From contig JAKSSI010000007.1 in assembly GCA_024403175.1 (NCBI GenBank), positions 1 through 14,367 of the forward strand: a stretch of 14,367 nt of DNA, in the 5' to 3' direction. Below the pieces are notes generated by a model that made no database searches, was not told where the DNA came from, and saw nothing but the letters and a program-made list of their open reading frames with translations. This document shows positions 1 through 7,117 of this stretch, piece by piece. A program made the translations under genes and the position numbers. Within the stretch, counting starts at the first letter, position 1, and every line of letters starts with the position of its first letter. The DNA is from Clostridia bacterium (GTDB taxonomy: Bacteria; Bacillota_A; Clostridia; Peptostreptococcales; Anaerovoracaceae).

Positions 1-234
1 TGAAAGAGTAAATGCTTTATCAATAAAGCTATTGTTAGAATAATCTATTTTTTCTTTAACAGCAAATTCAGCAATTGCATCAATGTTCTTTGCGTCGATT
101 GCAACACATGTAGCATCTGCTGCAATACCACCGTTTCCAGGTGCTGCAAAGATTTGTTCAACCTTTGGATTTTGCTTTACTTTTTTAATAATGGCGTGTT
201 CGCGTCCGCCGCCGCCGACTACTAATACTTTCAT
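1..234 (-). CDS. purD: Phosphoribosylamine--glycine ligase, N-terminal part (partial, runs off left edge)
   Basis: PurD joins phosphoribosylamine and glycine to give GAR, the second step of de novo purine synthesis, in the cytoplasm. Only the first 78 codons are in the window. The start MKVLVVGGGGREHAI is the classic PurD glycine-rich opening, and AAPGNGG at about residues 34-40 is also typical. The ATG lies 4 bases after the purH stop, so it is the last gene seen in the operon. Its ribosome binding site is weak and would lie within the end of purH, which suggests translational coupling. Oddity: the match to PurD stops at about residue 65 (EKIDY). The family continues with a conserved block of the type VVGPExPL, but here 13 unrelated codons (SNNSFIDKAFTLS) run to the edge. 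The identity of the N-terminal part is secure; the last ~39 bases may be a junction or an assembly artefact. Confidence 0.9.
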   Translation of the reverse strand, partial: MKVLVVGGGGREHAIIKKVKQNPKVEQIFAAPGNGGIAADATCVAIDAKNIDAIAEFAVKEKIDYSNNSFIDKAFTLS

Positions 235-238
235 ATCT

Positions 239-1417
239 TTAGTGGTGGAATAATCTCATTCCTGTAAATGCCATTGCAATACCGTACTTATCAGCAGTTT
301 CAATAACAAGATCATCTCTTACAGAGCCGCCAGGCTGAGCAATATACTTAGCTCCGGACTTTCTTGCTCTTTCTACATTGTCGCCAAATGGGAAGAATGC
401 ATCAGAACCAACTGTAAGGTCTGTCTGTGTAGCAATCCATGCAGCCTTTTCTTCAGCTGTAAGAACTTCTGGCTTAACCTTGAAAATCTTCTGCCATGTT
501 CCTTCTGCAAGAACATCTTCGTATTCATCGGATGTGTAGATATCAATAGCGTTGTCTCTGTCTGGTCTACCGATTCCATCAACAAACTGGAGTCCGAGTA
601 CCTTTGGATTCTGACGCATATACCAGTTATCAGCCTTGCTTCCTGCAAGTCTTGTGCAGTGAATTCTGCTCTGCTGACCAGCACCAACACCGATTGCCTG
701 ACCATTCTTTACGTAGCATACAGAGTTGGACTGTGTGTACTTAAGAACGATAAGAGCAACAATCATATCAATCTTAGCCTGCTTTGTGAGTTCCTTGTTC
801 TTTGTAACAACGTTGGAAAGAAGTTCTTCATTGATTGCAAAGTTGTTGTGACCCTGTTCGAATGTAATTCCGAATACATCCTTTGTTTCGAGTGGAGCAC
901 ATACATAGTTTGGATCTACTTCGATAATATTGTAGTTGCCCTTCTTCTTTGTCTTAAGAATTTCAAGAGCTTCTTCTGTGTATCCAGGAGCAATGATACC
1001 GTCGGATACTTCATACTTAAGGTATGTAGCTGTTGCTGCATCGCAAACGTCGGAAAGTGCAGCCCAGTCACCGAAAGAACAAAGTCTATCGGATCCTCTT
1101 GCTCTAATGTAAGCAGCAGCGATATCGGAAATTTCTGCTTCTGGTTCTACGAAATAAATATGTCTTTCAATATCTGTAAGTGGTGTACCTACAGCAGCAC
1201 CTGCTGGAGATACATGCTTAAAGCTTGCTGCAGCTGGAAGACCTGTAGCTTCCTTAAGTTCCTTAACAAGCTGCCAAGAGTTAAGTGCATCAAGAAGATT
1301 AATAAAACCAGGACGACCATTTACCATTTTAATTGGAAGTTCGCTTCCGTCCTTCATAAAAATTCTTGCTGGTTTCTGATTTGGATTGCATCCGTACTTA
1401 AGTTGAAATTCGTTCAT
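239..1417 (-). CDS. purH: AICAR transformylase, stand-alone (C-terminal half of PurH only)
   Basis: This 392-residue protein transfers a formyl group from 10-formyl-tetrahydrofolate to AICAR, giving FAICAR, the penultimate step to IMP. It corresponds only to the transformylase half of PurH; classical bifunctional PurH is about 510-530 residues and carries an N-terminal IMP cyclohydrolase (MGS-like) domain that is absent. The catalytic Lys-His pair is visible as SFKHVSPAG (K67, H68), and the C-terminal block FFPFGDNVERA, AQPGGSVRDD and FTGMRLFHH is typical. A GGGGGA ribosome binding site lies about 8 bases before the ATG. It follows purO by 4 bases; purO probably supplies the missing cyclohydrolase step. 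Stand-alone transformylases of this length are known in Clostridia. The name purH is kept because the homology is to that half. Confidence 0.93.
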   Translation of the reverse strand: MNEFQLKYGCNPNQKPARIFMKDGSELPIKMVNGRPGFINLLDALNSWQLVKELKEATGLPAAASFKHVSPAGAAVGTPLTDIERHIYFVEPEAEISDIAAAYIRARGSDRLCSFGDWAALSDVCDAATATYLKYEVSDGIIAPGYTEEALEILKTKKKGNYNIIEVDPNYVCAPLETKDVFGITFEQGHNNFAINEELLSNVVTKNKELTKQAKIDMIVALIVLKYTQSNSVCYVKNGQAIGVGAGQQSRIHCTRLAGSKADNWYMRQNPKVLGLQFVDGIGRPDRDNAIDIYTSDEYEDVLAEGTWQKIFKVKPEVLTAEEKAAWIATQTDLTVGSDAFFPFGDNVERARKSGAKYIAQPGGSVRDDLVIETADKYGIAMAFTGMRLFHH

Positions 1418-1421
1418 GTTT

Positions 1422-2054
1422 TTAGTCCCCCAGGTTCTTGTTATAAATCTTAACTTCGCCCTTTACATTTGCGTAAAGAGAAATCTTATTGTCTGCATTG
1501 AGTGCATTCCATACTTCGTCTGCAGTTGGAAGTGTTACTTCCATTGGTTCGCCAGCAAATGCTGGGAGTGGATTTCCATCACCCTGATATGTGCTGATGA
1601 AATAACCCTTTCCTTCTGGACAGCTTTCATAGCAGAAGAATTCTCTTAAGCATGTGCCATCCTTGTGCTTTAAAATAGAAATTTCAAAGCTTCCATCTTC
1701 GTTCATAATTGCAGAAATTCTAGATGTGAAGTTTGGAGCATCTGGTTCATATTCTCTTGTCATAAGAGCTTTTCTGAAGCAACCCATATCCTTGATTGTA
1801 TCTGTCTGGTCGCCGTTAGTAACAATGAGTTTTCCGTCCATTGTTCTTACTGGATGATAGATAACAAGAGATGGATCCTGCATTTCTTCAGGCTTGAAAG
1901 CTTCTGTTCTAATGCCGTCTTCAGTCTTTGTGAAGATTCTGTTTCTGCTGTTTGCAGAACGTCCCATAATGAAATAATAAACTGTATCTTTTCCTACAAG
2001 AATTCCTCTTCCTGGATAACTTGTATTCTTTAAAAATTCAAGAAAATCTGTCAT
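1422..2054 (-). CDS. purO: IMP cyclohydrolase, PurO type
   Basis: This 210-residue protein most likely closes FAICAR to IMP, the last step of purine synthesis. It has no similarity to the MGS-like cyclohydrolase domain of bacterial PurH. It has the look of the PurO family (IMP_cyclohyd), first described in methanogens, whose members are about 200 residues. Supporting blocks are YPGRGILVG near residues 13-21, YYFIMGRSANSRNR at about 26-39, and a central segment with YHPVR and TNGDQTDTI. Position adds weight: it sits 4 bases before the stand-alone transformylase, whose product it would use, and 8 bases after purN. An AAAGG motif overlapping the end of purN is the probable ribosome binding site. 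The assignment rests on family resemblance and context, with no direct evidence of activity. Confidence 0.87.
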   Translation of the reverse strand: MTDFLEFLKNTSYPGRGILVGKDTVYYFIMGRSANSRNRIFTKTEDGIRTEAFKPEEMQDPSLVIYHPVRTMDGKLIVTNGDQTDTIKDMGCFRKALMTREYEPDAPNFTSRISAIMNEDGSFEISILKHKDGTCLREFFCYESCPEGKGYFISTYQGDGNPLPAFAGEPMEVTLPTADEVWNALNADNKISLYANVKGEVKIYNKNLGD

Positions 2055-2062
2055 TTGTCTTT

Positions 2063-2668
2063 TTACCTTTCGCTGATAATCTTATTGCAAACCATTTCTG
2101 TAGCCTGAGGAAGAAGTATCCATTCGGCTTGTTCCATAATTCTTCTCTGAAGAACTTCTGGAGTATCTCCAGGAAGAACTTCAACTGCCTTTTGGGCTAT
2201 TATTTCTCCACCATCTGGAATCTCATTTACATAGTGAACAGTTGCACCGCTCACCTTTACACCTTTTGCAAGTGCAGCTTCATGAACTCTAAGTCCATAA
2301 AAATCCTGACCACAGAAAGATGGAATAAGAGATGGATGGATGTTAATAATTCTTTTTTCAAAACGTTTTGTAAAGCCTTCTGTAAGTATTCTTAAATATC
2401 CGGCAAGTACAATAACGTCTATATTCTTTTCTTCAAGAAGGTTTCCTAAAGCTAAGTCGTAAGCCTCGTTGCTTTCGAAATCTTTTCTCTTAAGAACGGC
2501 ACTTTCAACTCCAGCATTCTTTGCACGTTCAAGAGCATAAGCATCAGCTTTATTTGAGAAAACAAGTTCTACACTGCCGCTTGTTATAACACTGCCCTGT
2601 GCATCAAGTATTGCCTGAAGATTTGTTCCGCCGCCGGAAACCAGCACTGCAATTCTAGCCTTTTCCAT
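2063..2668 (-). CDS. purN: Phosphoribosylglycinamide formyltransferase
   Basis: PurN formylates GAR to FGAR using 10-formyl-tetrahydrofolate, the third step of the pathway. The 201-residue length is normal. Visible features are the phosphate-binding loop VSGGGTNLQAI near residues 9-19, the catalytic Asn/His block INIHPSLIPSF, and SGATVHYVNEIPDGG, which carries the conserved aspartate. The ATG overlaps the purM stop by one base in a TAATG arrangement, a common sign of translational coupling. The formyl donor would come from the folate pool in which the divergently transcribed FolD acts, about 3.3 kb away. Confidence 0.96.
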   Translation of the reverse strand: MEKARIAVLVSGGGTNLQAILDAQGSVITSGSVELVFSNKADAYALERAKNAGVESAVLKRKDFESNEAYDLALGNLLEEKNIDVIVLAGYLRILTEGFTKRFEKRIINIHPSLIPSFCGQDFYGLRVHEAALAKGVKVSGATVHYVNEIPDGGEIIAQKAVEVLPGDTPEVLQRRIMEQAEWILLPQATEMVCNKIISER

Positions 2669-3708
2669 TAGAGAATTACCTTTTCTTCTTCGTTTTTAAC
2701 GATTTCGCCGATTACATATGCGTCTTCGCCGTTATCCTTAAGCGCCTTGATTGCAGCATCTGCAGTTTCCTTAGAAACTATCATAATCATGCCAACACCC
2801 ATGTTATATGTGTTATACATATCTCTTTCAGGGATATCGCCCTTAGCCTGGAGGTAGTTAAAGATTGCAGGAACCTTAATTGCGGCCTTATCAATCTTTG
2901 CACAAAGTCCATCAGGAATGCTTCTTGGAACGTTTTCATAGAAGCCGCCACCAGTAATGTGGCTGATACCCTTAACGTCGGAAACTTCAAGAGCAGCAAG
3001 TACGCTCTTTACGTAAATCTTAGTTGGTGTAAGAAGAACTTCGCCAAGGCTCTTGCCGCCAAGTTCTGCTACAGGAGACTTAAGATCTGCATTTTCAATA
3101 TCAAATACTTTTCTTACAAGAGAGTAACCATTGGAATGGATTCCGCTAGATGCAAGAGCAATTACTACATCGCCTTCTGCCATTCTCTTACTATCTAAAA
3201 TCTTTTTCTTGTCTGCGATACCTACAGAGAAACCTGCAAGATCGTAATCATCAGCGGCCATAACGCCAGGATGTTCAGCAGTTTCACCACCGATTAATGC
3301 GCAGCCTGCCTGAACGCAGCCTTCTGCAACACCGCTAACAAGTGTAGCTACTTTTTCTGCATCGTTCTTTCCGATTGCAATGTAGTCTAAGAAGAAGATT
3401 GGTTTTGCGCCGCAGCAAATAATGTCGTTAACGCACATTGCTACGCAGTCGATACCAACTGTATCGTGCTTATCAAGAATCTGAGCAATGCGCTGCTTTG
3501 TTCCAACACCATCTGTTCCAGAAACAAGTACAGGTTCTTCCATACCCTTTACGTCTGGTGCAAACAGACCACCAAAGCCGCCGATGTCGGAAACAACACC
3601 GTCTGTAATGGTTCTGTCTACGAATTTCTTCATGAGCTTAACGCCCTGGTAGCCAGCTTCAATATCTACGCCAGCTGCTGCATAAGAAGCAGAATGTGAT
3701 TTTGCCAT
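2668..3708 (-). CDS. purM: Phosphoribosylformylglycinamidine cyclo-ligase (AIR synthetase)
   Basis: PurM closes FGAM to AIR with ATP, the fifth step of purine synthesis. The 346-residue length is typical. Clear family blocks are [12 protein letters not shown] near the N-terminus, [20 protein letters not shown], the metal/ATP region [26 protein letters not shown] and the C-terminal [15 protein letters not shown] with NMGVGM. It starts 3 bases after purF with an AAAGGAAT ribosome binding site inside the end of purF, and its stop overlaps purN. The substrate-forming enzyme PurL (FGAM synthetase) is not in this window, so it must be encoded elsewhere. Confidence 0.97.
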   Translation of the reverse strand: MAKSHSASYAAAGVDIEAGYQGVKLMKKFVDRTITDGVVSDIGGFGGLFAPDVKGMEEPVLVSGTDGVGTKQRIAQILDKHDTVGIDCVAMCVNDIICCGAKPIFFLDYIAIGKNDAEKVATLVSGVAEGCVQAGCALIGGETAEHPGVMAADDYDLAGFSVGIADKKKILDSKRMAEGDVVIALASSGIHSNGYSLVRKVFDIENADLKSPVAELGGKSLGEVLLTPTKIYVKSVLAALEVSDVKGISHITGGGFYENVPRSIPDGLCAKIDKAAIKVPAIFNYLQAKGDIPERDMYNTYNMGVGMIMIVSKETADAAIKALKDNGEDAYVIGEIVKNEEEKVIL

Positions 3709-3711
3709 TGT

Positions 3712-5136
3712 TTATTCCTTTCCTGTCCAGCAATATGTACAAACCTGTTCTTTATCAATACCGATAGCATCTAAAAGACCATCGATTGACTGATAGCTTA
3801 ATGAATCAAAACCGAACTTTTCACAGATATTCTTAAGCATGCACTTGCCTCTTTCTGTGGAGGAATCGGCATATTCCTCAAGGTGCTTGTCGCCTTCTTC
3901 TCCTTCAAGTTCTCTTACAACTCTTCTTGCAAGAAGATCCAATTCACTTTCGCTTCTAGAGAAGCTTAAGTACTTACAACCAAACATGATTGGAGGGCAA
4001 GCAGAACGCATGTGAACTTCCTTTGCCCCAGCGCTATAGAGGAAATCAACTGTTTCCTTAAGCTGAGTACCTCTAACGATAGAATCGTCTACAAAGAGAA
4101 GCTTCTTGTTTTCGATGAGTTCCTTTACAGGAATCTGCTTCATCTTAGCAATTCTGTTACGAATTGACTGATTTTCCGGCATGAATGATCTCGGCCATGT
4201 CGGTGTATATTTTACAAACGGACGCTTAAATGGCATATTGCTTTCTGTAGCATAACCGATAGCATGTGGAACACCAGAATCAGGTACACCTGCAACGATG
4301 TCTACATCTGGAAGAATTCCTTCTTCTCTATCTTTTCTTGCCATAATTTCGCCGTTAACATTTCTCATAACTTCAACATTTACGCCTTCATAGTTGGAGT
4401 TTGGATAACCATAATATGTCCAGAGGAATGCGCAGATTTTCATCTTGTCGCGAGGTGCAACAAGCTGCTTTAATTCATCAGCCTTGATAAGCATTACTTC
4501 GCCAGGTCCAAGTTCATAGTGAGATACATAACCAAGCTTTTCATAAGCGAATGTTTCGAATGAAATAGCATATCCATCTTCACTCTTACCAATATGAACA
4601 GGAAGTCTGCCCATCTTATCTCTGCAAGCAATGATTTCACCATTGTTTGTCATAAGAAGCATTGTCATAGAACCATCAACTAATTCCTGAACATTCTTGA
4701 TACCTTCAACAAGGTCTTCCTTTTCGTTAATAAGAGCAGCAACAAGTTCTGTTACATTAACTTTGCCGTTACTCATTGTCATAAAATGATGACCCTTTTC
4801 AAGGAAGTGTGTTCTAAGCAGTTCATCTGCATTATTTACAAGTCCTACTGTTGTGATAGCAACTGTACCGCCTCTTAAAGTGAAAAGAAGTGGCTGTGGG
4901 TCGCTATCGGAAATGCAACCAATACCGCATGTGCCTGAGAACTTATTAAGATCATCTTCAAACTTTGTTCTGAATGGAGAATTCTTAATGTTGTGAATTT
5001 CTCTGTCCATGCCCTTTTCTGCATTCCAGATTGCCATACCTGCGTTGTTTGTTCCAAGATGGCTGTGATAGTCGGTTCCAAAGAACACGTCTAAAACTAT
5101 ATCGCGCTTAGCTACTGCGCCGAAAAATCCGCCCAT
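3712..5136 (-). CDS. purF: Amidophosphoribosyltransferase, variant lacking the glutaminase nucleophile
   Basis: PurF makes phosphoribosylamine from PRPP, the committed step. This 474-residue protein has the full architecture: an Ntn-type N-terminal domain (about 1-230) and a phosphoribosyltransferase domain with the PRPP loop LLFVDDSIVRGTQ at 346-358. Cysteines at 235, 380 or 387, 466 and 469 sit where Bacillus-type PurF binds its 4Fe-4S cluster. The striking feature is the N-terminus: it starts MGGFFG where active enzymes have (M)CGIFG, so the Cys nucleophile is glycine. The conserved HTRY and NGN blocks are also not recognisable (SGTCGIGCISD and TTVGLVNN occupy those places). Glutamine-dependent activity is therefore doubtful; ammonia or a separate amidotransferase might supply nitrogen. 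As far as I recall, similar MGGFFG proteins occur in other gut Clostridia, so this is likely a subfamily and not a local mutation. An AGAGGA site precedes the ATG. Confidence 0.92.
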   Translation of the reverse strand: MGGFFGAVAKRDIVLDVFFGTDYHSHLGTNNAGMAIWNAEKGMDREIHNIKNSPFRTKFEDDLNKFSGTCGIGCISDSDPQPLLFTLRGGTVAITTVGLVNNADELLRTHFLEKGHHFMTMSNGKVNVTELVAALINEKEDLVEGIKNVQELVDGSMTMLLMTNNGEIIACRDKMGRLPVHIGKSEDGYAISFETFAYEKLGYVSHYELGPGEVMLIKADELKQLVAPRDKMKICAFLWTYYGYPNSNYEGVNVEVMRNVNGEIMARKDREEGILPDVDIVAGVPDSGVPHAIGYATESNMPFKRPFVKYTPTWPRSFMPENQSIRNRIAKMKQIPVKELIENKKLLFVDDSIVRGTQLKETVDFLYSAGAKEVHMRSACPPIMFGCKYLSFSRSESELDLLARRVVRELEGEEGDKHLEEYADSSTERGKCMLKNICEKFGFDSLSYQSIDGLLDAIGIDKEQVCTYCWTGKE

Positions 5137-5167
5137 GTTTGTTTTCCTCTTAGTGTTTCAAATATAT

Positions 5168-5656
5168 CTAAAGCTTTTCGTTAACTGATGCATCTTTAGC
5201 GAGTACTGCAGCCTTGTCAGCAGATTTCTTATCTTCAAGCTTCTTTGCAAGGGTTTCGTCGCCAAGAGCAAGAATCTGAGCTGCAAGAAGTGCAGCATTC
5301 TTTGCTCCATCTATTGCTACTGTAGCAACTGGAACGCCAGAAGGCATCATTACTGTTGCTAAAAGAGCGTCCATTCCATCGAGAGCCGCACTCTTGCATG
5401 GAACTCCAATTACAGGAAGTGTTGTGTTTGCAGCCATAGCACCTGCTAAATGAGCAGCCATTCCGGCAAATGCAATAATTACGCCAAATCCATTATCCTT
5501 TGCAGCAGATGCAAAAGCTGCAGCTTCTGCAGGACATCTATGCGCAGAATAAATATGCGCTTCAAATTCAATACCAAGCTCTTTAAGCTGGTCTGTTGCT
5601 TTCTTTACTACAGGTAAATCGCTGTCACTACCCATAATTACAGCTACTTTTTTCAT
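5168..5656 (-). CDS. purE: N5-carboxyaminoimidazole ribonucleotide mutase
   Basis: PurE acts at the AIR-carboxylation step that gives CAIR. The 162 residues contain the signature [10 protein letters not shown] at 4-13, SAHRCP at about 37-42, and [10 protein letters not shown], followed by LDGMDALL and [12 protein letters not shown]. The AGMAAHL loop resembles class I enzymes (N5-CAIR mutases that work with PurK); class II carboxylases have AGRSN there. No purK is in the window, so either purK is elsewhere or this enzyme works differently. A C-terminal tail of about 25 residues rich in Lys, Ala and Asp extends beyond the core. It is the first gene of the operon, 31 bases before purF, with a weak GGAAAGAG ribosome binding site. 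Confidence 0.95.
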   Translation of the reverse strand: MKKVAVIMGSDSDLPVVKKATDQLKELGIEFEAHIYSAHRCPAEAAAFASAAKDNGFGVIIAFAGMAAHLAGAMAANTTLPVIGVPCKSAALDGMDALLATVMMPSGVPVATVAIDGAKNAALLAAQILALGDETLAKKLEDKKSADKAAVLAKDASVNEKL

Positions 5657-5692
5657 GTTGTTTCTCTTTCCGGATTAATATCCAAATACCTA

Positions 5693-5705
5693 AAAATTCG
5701 GCACC
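5693..5705 (-). promoter_or_regulatory. Possible third PurBox-like site in the purE leader
   Basis: Minus-strand GGTGCCGAATTTT shares TGCCGAA with the better box at 5807-5819 and lies in the untranslated leader, about 37-49 bases before the purE ATG. It departs from the PurBox consensus at the A/T-rich left flank and in the last core base. It may be an accessory site or chance. Confidence 0.25.
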
Positions 5706-5733
5706 AAAATATCTTGCAGATACTGGCACTTTA

Positions 5734-5762
5734 ATTATATAAATTAGACATTTTTACTGCAA
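5734..5762 (-). promoter_or_regulatory. Candidate proximal promoter of the pur operon
   Basis: On the minus strand a perfect TATAAT (5734-5739) lies 17 bases from TTGCAG (5757-5762), a weak -35. Transcription would start near 5727, giving a leader of about 70 bases before purE. The PurBox-like pair lies immediately upstream. This could be the main or a secondary promoter for purE onward. Confidence 0.5.
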
Positions 5763-5777
5763 TTTTTAACGAATCAG

Positions 5778-5819
5778 AATGCCGATTTTTGCATTTCCAT
5801 TTATTTATAGTTCGGCATA
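5778..5819 (-). promoter_or_regulatory. PurBox-like inverted pair (candidate PurR operator)
   Basis: Two 13-mers face each other on opposite strands: TATGCCGAACTAT (minus strand, 5807-5819) and AATGCCGATTTTT (plus strand, 5778-5790). They are separated by exactly 16 bases. Bacillus-type PurR binds paired PurBoxes of consensus AWWWCCGAACWWT in inverted orientation about 16-17 bases apart. Box 1 has the full CCGAAC core; box 2 keeps CCGA. The pair sits just downstream of the distal -10 and just upstream of the proximal -35 of the pur operon, and about 100 bases upstream of the folD promoter. It is therefore well placed to control purE onward and possibly folD. No purR gene is in the window. Confidence 0.6.
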
Positions 5820-5827
5820 TCACGAAC

Positions 5828-5836
5828 ATTATAACA
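5828..5836 (-). promoter_or_regulatory. Candidate distal promoter of the pur operon (extended -10)
   Basis: The minus strand reads TGTTATAAT, a consensus extended -10 (TGnTATAAT). The -35 at 17 bases (GAATTA, 5851-5856) is poor, as can be tolerated with an extended -10. The start site would be near 5821, so the PurBox-like pair would cover roughly +2 to +43, a standard place for repression. Confidence 0.45.
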
Positions 5837-5851
5837 AAAAAGCGCTTTTTT
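5836..5851. repeat. Perfect 16-base palindrome in the purE-folD spacer
   Basis: AAAAAAGCGCTTTTTT is a perfect palindrome. It overlaps the spacer of the distal pur promoter. It could bend DNA or form a small hairpin with a T-run in either direction. No function is proven. Confidence 0.5.
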
Positions 5852-5914
5852 AATTCGCTTTATATGACGACCATTTCACAAAGTCGGCTTTATGGAAAGC
5901 ATTCTATTGCCCAC

Positions 5915-5943
5915 TTGAATGATTTAAGTAAGATTGGTAATAT
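5915..5943 (+). promoter_or_regulatory. Candidate folD promoter
   Basis: TTGAAT (5915-5920) and TAATAT (5938-5943) are 17 bases apart, each matching four of six consensus bases. The start would be near 5950, leaving a leader of about 60 bases to the folD ATG. No other recognisable element was seen between 5852 and 5914. Confidence 0.4.
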
Positions 5944-6011
5944 TATTGAGTTACAAATTATTAATAAACCACAGGTTTTTGAATAAAGAACTAGAATAAT
6001 CGGAGGAAAAC

Positions 6012-6917
6012 ATGAGCGCTACATTATTAAGCGGAAAAGAAGTAAGCCAAGCAATGCTGGCAAAAGTATTAGAAGATGCAGAAATGCTTATCGCTAAAGG
6101 CATTACACCAACTCTAGCAATCTTTAGAGTAGGCGAAGACCCAGGCAGCATATCCTATGAAAAGAGCATCATCAAGAATATGGCTAACAGCAAGATTGAA
6201 GTAAAATCCGTTGTATTCCCTATAGATGTAGCCCAGGATGAATTCGTGGCAAAGATTAAAGAAGCAAATGTAGACAAGATAATTAATGGCGTTCTTATCT
6301 TTAAACCTCTCCCTCCACAGATTAACGAAGATGAAATTAAATACATTCTTGCTCCAGAAAAGGATCCAGACGCTTTAAATCCAACAAACCTCGGAAAGCT
6401 GATGATTATGGACGAAAAAGGATTCTTCCCTTGCACAGCAGAAGGCGTAATGGAACTTCTTAAGTACTACAAGATTGACGTTAAAGGCAAGGACATTACA
6501 ATCATCAATAACTCCAACGTATTCGGAAAGCCTCTTGCAATTATGCTTACAAACGAATTTGCAACAGTTTCCATTTGCCACATCTTCACAAAGTCTGTTA
6601 AGGATTACACTTTAAAATCAGACATTGTAATTACAGGCTGCGGCGTTTACGGAGTTTTAAAGCCAGATATGCTTAGACCAGATGCAATTGTTATCGACAT
6701 TGCAATGGCTCAGAAGAAAGATGAAAATAAGCAGTTTGTATTAGATGAAAACGGTAAGAAGATTAGAACTGGCGACTGCCTTGAAGAATGCAAAGATGCT
6801 TGTGCAATGATTACAAGTGCAACCCCTGGTTGCGGCGGCGGCACAGGGCCAATCACAACAGGACTTCTTGCTCAGCACCTTATCAAAGGCTGCAAGATGC
6901 AGAACGGCATTGAATAA
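6012..6917 (+). CDS. folD: Methylenetetrahydrofolate dehydrogenase/cyclohydrolase, divergent FolD subgroup
   Basis: FolD interconverts 5,10-methylene-, methenyl- and 10-formyl-tetrahydrofolate in the cytoplasm, feeding the two formyl-transfer steps of purine synthesis encoded divergently. The 301 residues align along the whole FolD fold: ITPTLAIFRVG at 31-41, GVLIFKPLPP at 93-102, PEKDPD at 115-120, FFPCTAEGVMELL at 138-150, a nucleotide-binding segment VFGKPLAIML at 170-179, and a C-terminal GPITTGLL. Several signature residues differ. Y49 is followed by Ile at +4, where most FolDs have the catalytic Lys (Lys is at +6). LIFKPLP replaces LVQLPLP, NNS replaces GRS at the NADP loop, and the PGCGGGTGP stretch is longer than the usual PGGVGP. 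I recall clostridial homologues with similar YExxxxK and FRPLP patterns, so this is probably a subfamily. Start supported by GGAGG at 6002-6006. Confidence 0.87.
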   Translation: MSATLLSGKEVSQAMLAKVLEDAEMLIAKGITPTLAIFRVGEDPGSISYEKSIIKNMANSKIEVKSVVFPIDVAQDEFVAKIKEANVDKIINGVLIFKPLPPQINEDEIKYILAPEKDPDALNPTNLGKLMIMDEKGFFPCTAEGVMELLKYYKIDVKGKDITIINNSNVFGKPLAIMLTNEFATVSICHIFTKSVKDYTLKSDIVITGCGVYGVLKPDMLRPDAIVIDIAMAQKKDENKQFVLDENGKKIRTGDCLEECKDACAMITSATPGCGGGTGPITTGLLAQHLIKGCKMQNGIE

Positions 6918-6920
6918 TTC

Positions 6921-7106
6921 AAATCCCAACATAATCGGTTTCTCGGCGGCCCGCTTTTTTTGAACTGCGAATCCATTTTTTTATTGTCGCGTCGCTGCCT
7001 GATAGCTCACAAACGGGTGAGCGCAGCTAGCTCCAAAATATTCGTAGATTCTTGTTCAAAAGCGCTAGCGAAGTCCTCCTCGTTAAACCGATTATTGTTG
7101 GGATTT
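6921..7106. repeat. Long imperfect hairpin element A (186 bases)
   Basis: The terminal arms 6921-6941 and 7085-7106 are reverse complements of 21 bases with a single extra T in the right arm. Pairing continues inward: GCTTTT and GAAC (within 6953-6965) with GTTCAAAAGC (7054-7063), and GAATC (6969-6973) with GATTC (7047-7051). At the apex GCTGC/GCAGC (6994-6998 with 7023-7027) and GCTCAC/GTGAGC (7005-7010 with 7017-7022) close an AAACGG loop. The element begins 3 bases after the folD stop, and its right arm ends in a T-run, so it could terminate folD transcription. Its length, arms and position between convergent genes also fit a small palindromic mobile or repetitive element. No coding capacity was recognised. 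Confidence 0.75.
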
Positions 7107-7117
7107 TTACTGCACTA

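Noticed and set aside
659..1453. Long plus-strand open frame antisense to the transformylase gene
   Set aside because: Cys-rich, low-complexity translation with no family features; it mirrors the codon use of the real gene on the other strand.
5168..5656. PurE as a class II AIR carboxylase, to explain the missing purK
   Set aside because: The active-site loop reads AGMAAHL as in class I enzymes, where class II has AGRSN; purK may simply lie outside the window.
5657..5733. Purine riboswitch in the purE leader
   Set aside because: No conserved purine-aptamer core or matching stems were recognised in the short leader.
5789..5986. Small plus-strand open frame upstream of folD
   Set aside because: It overlaps the pur operator and promoters, and no ribosome binding site or recognisable sequence was found.
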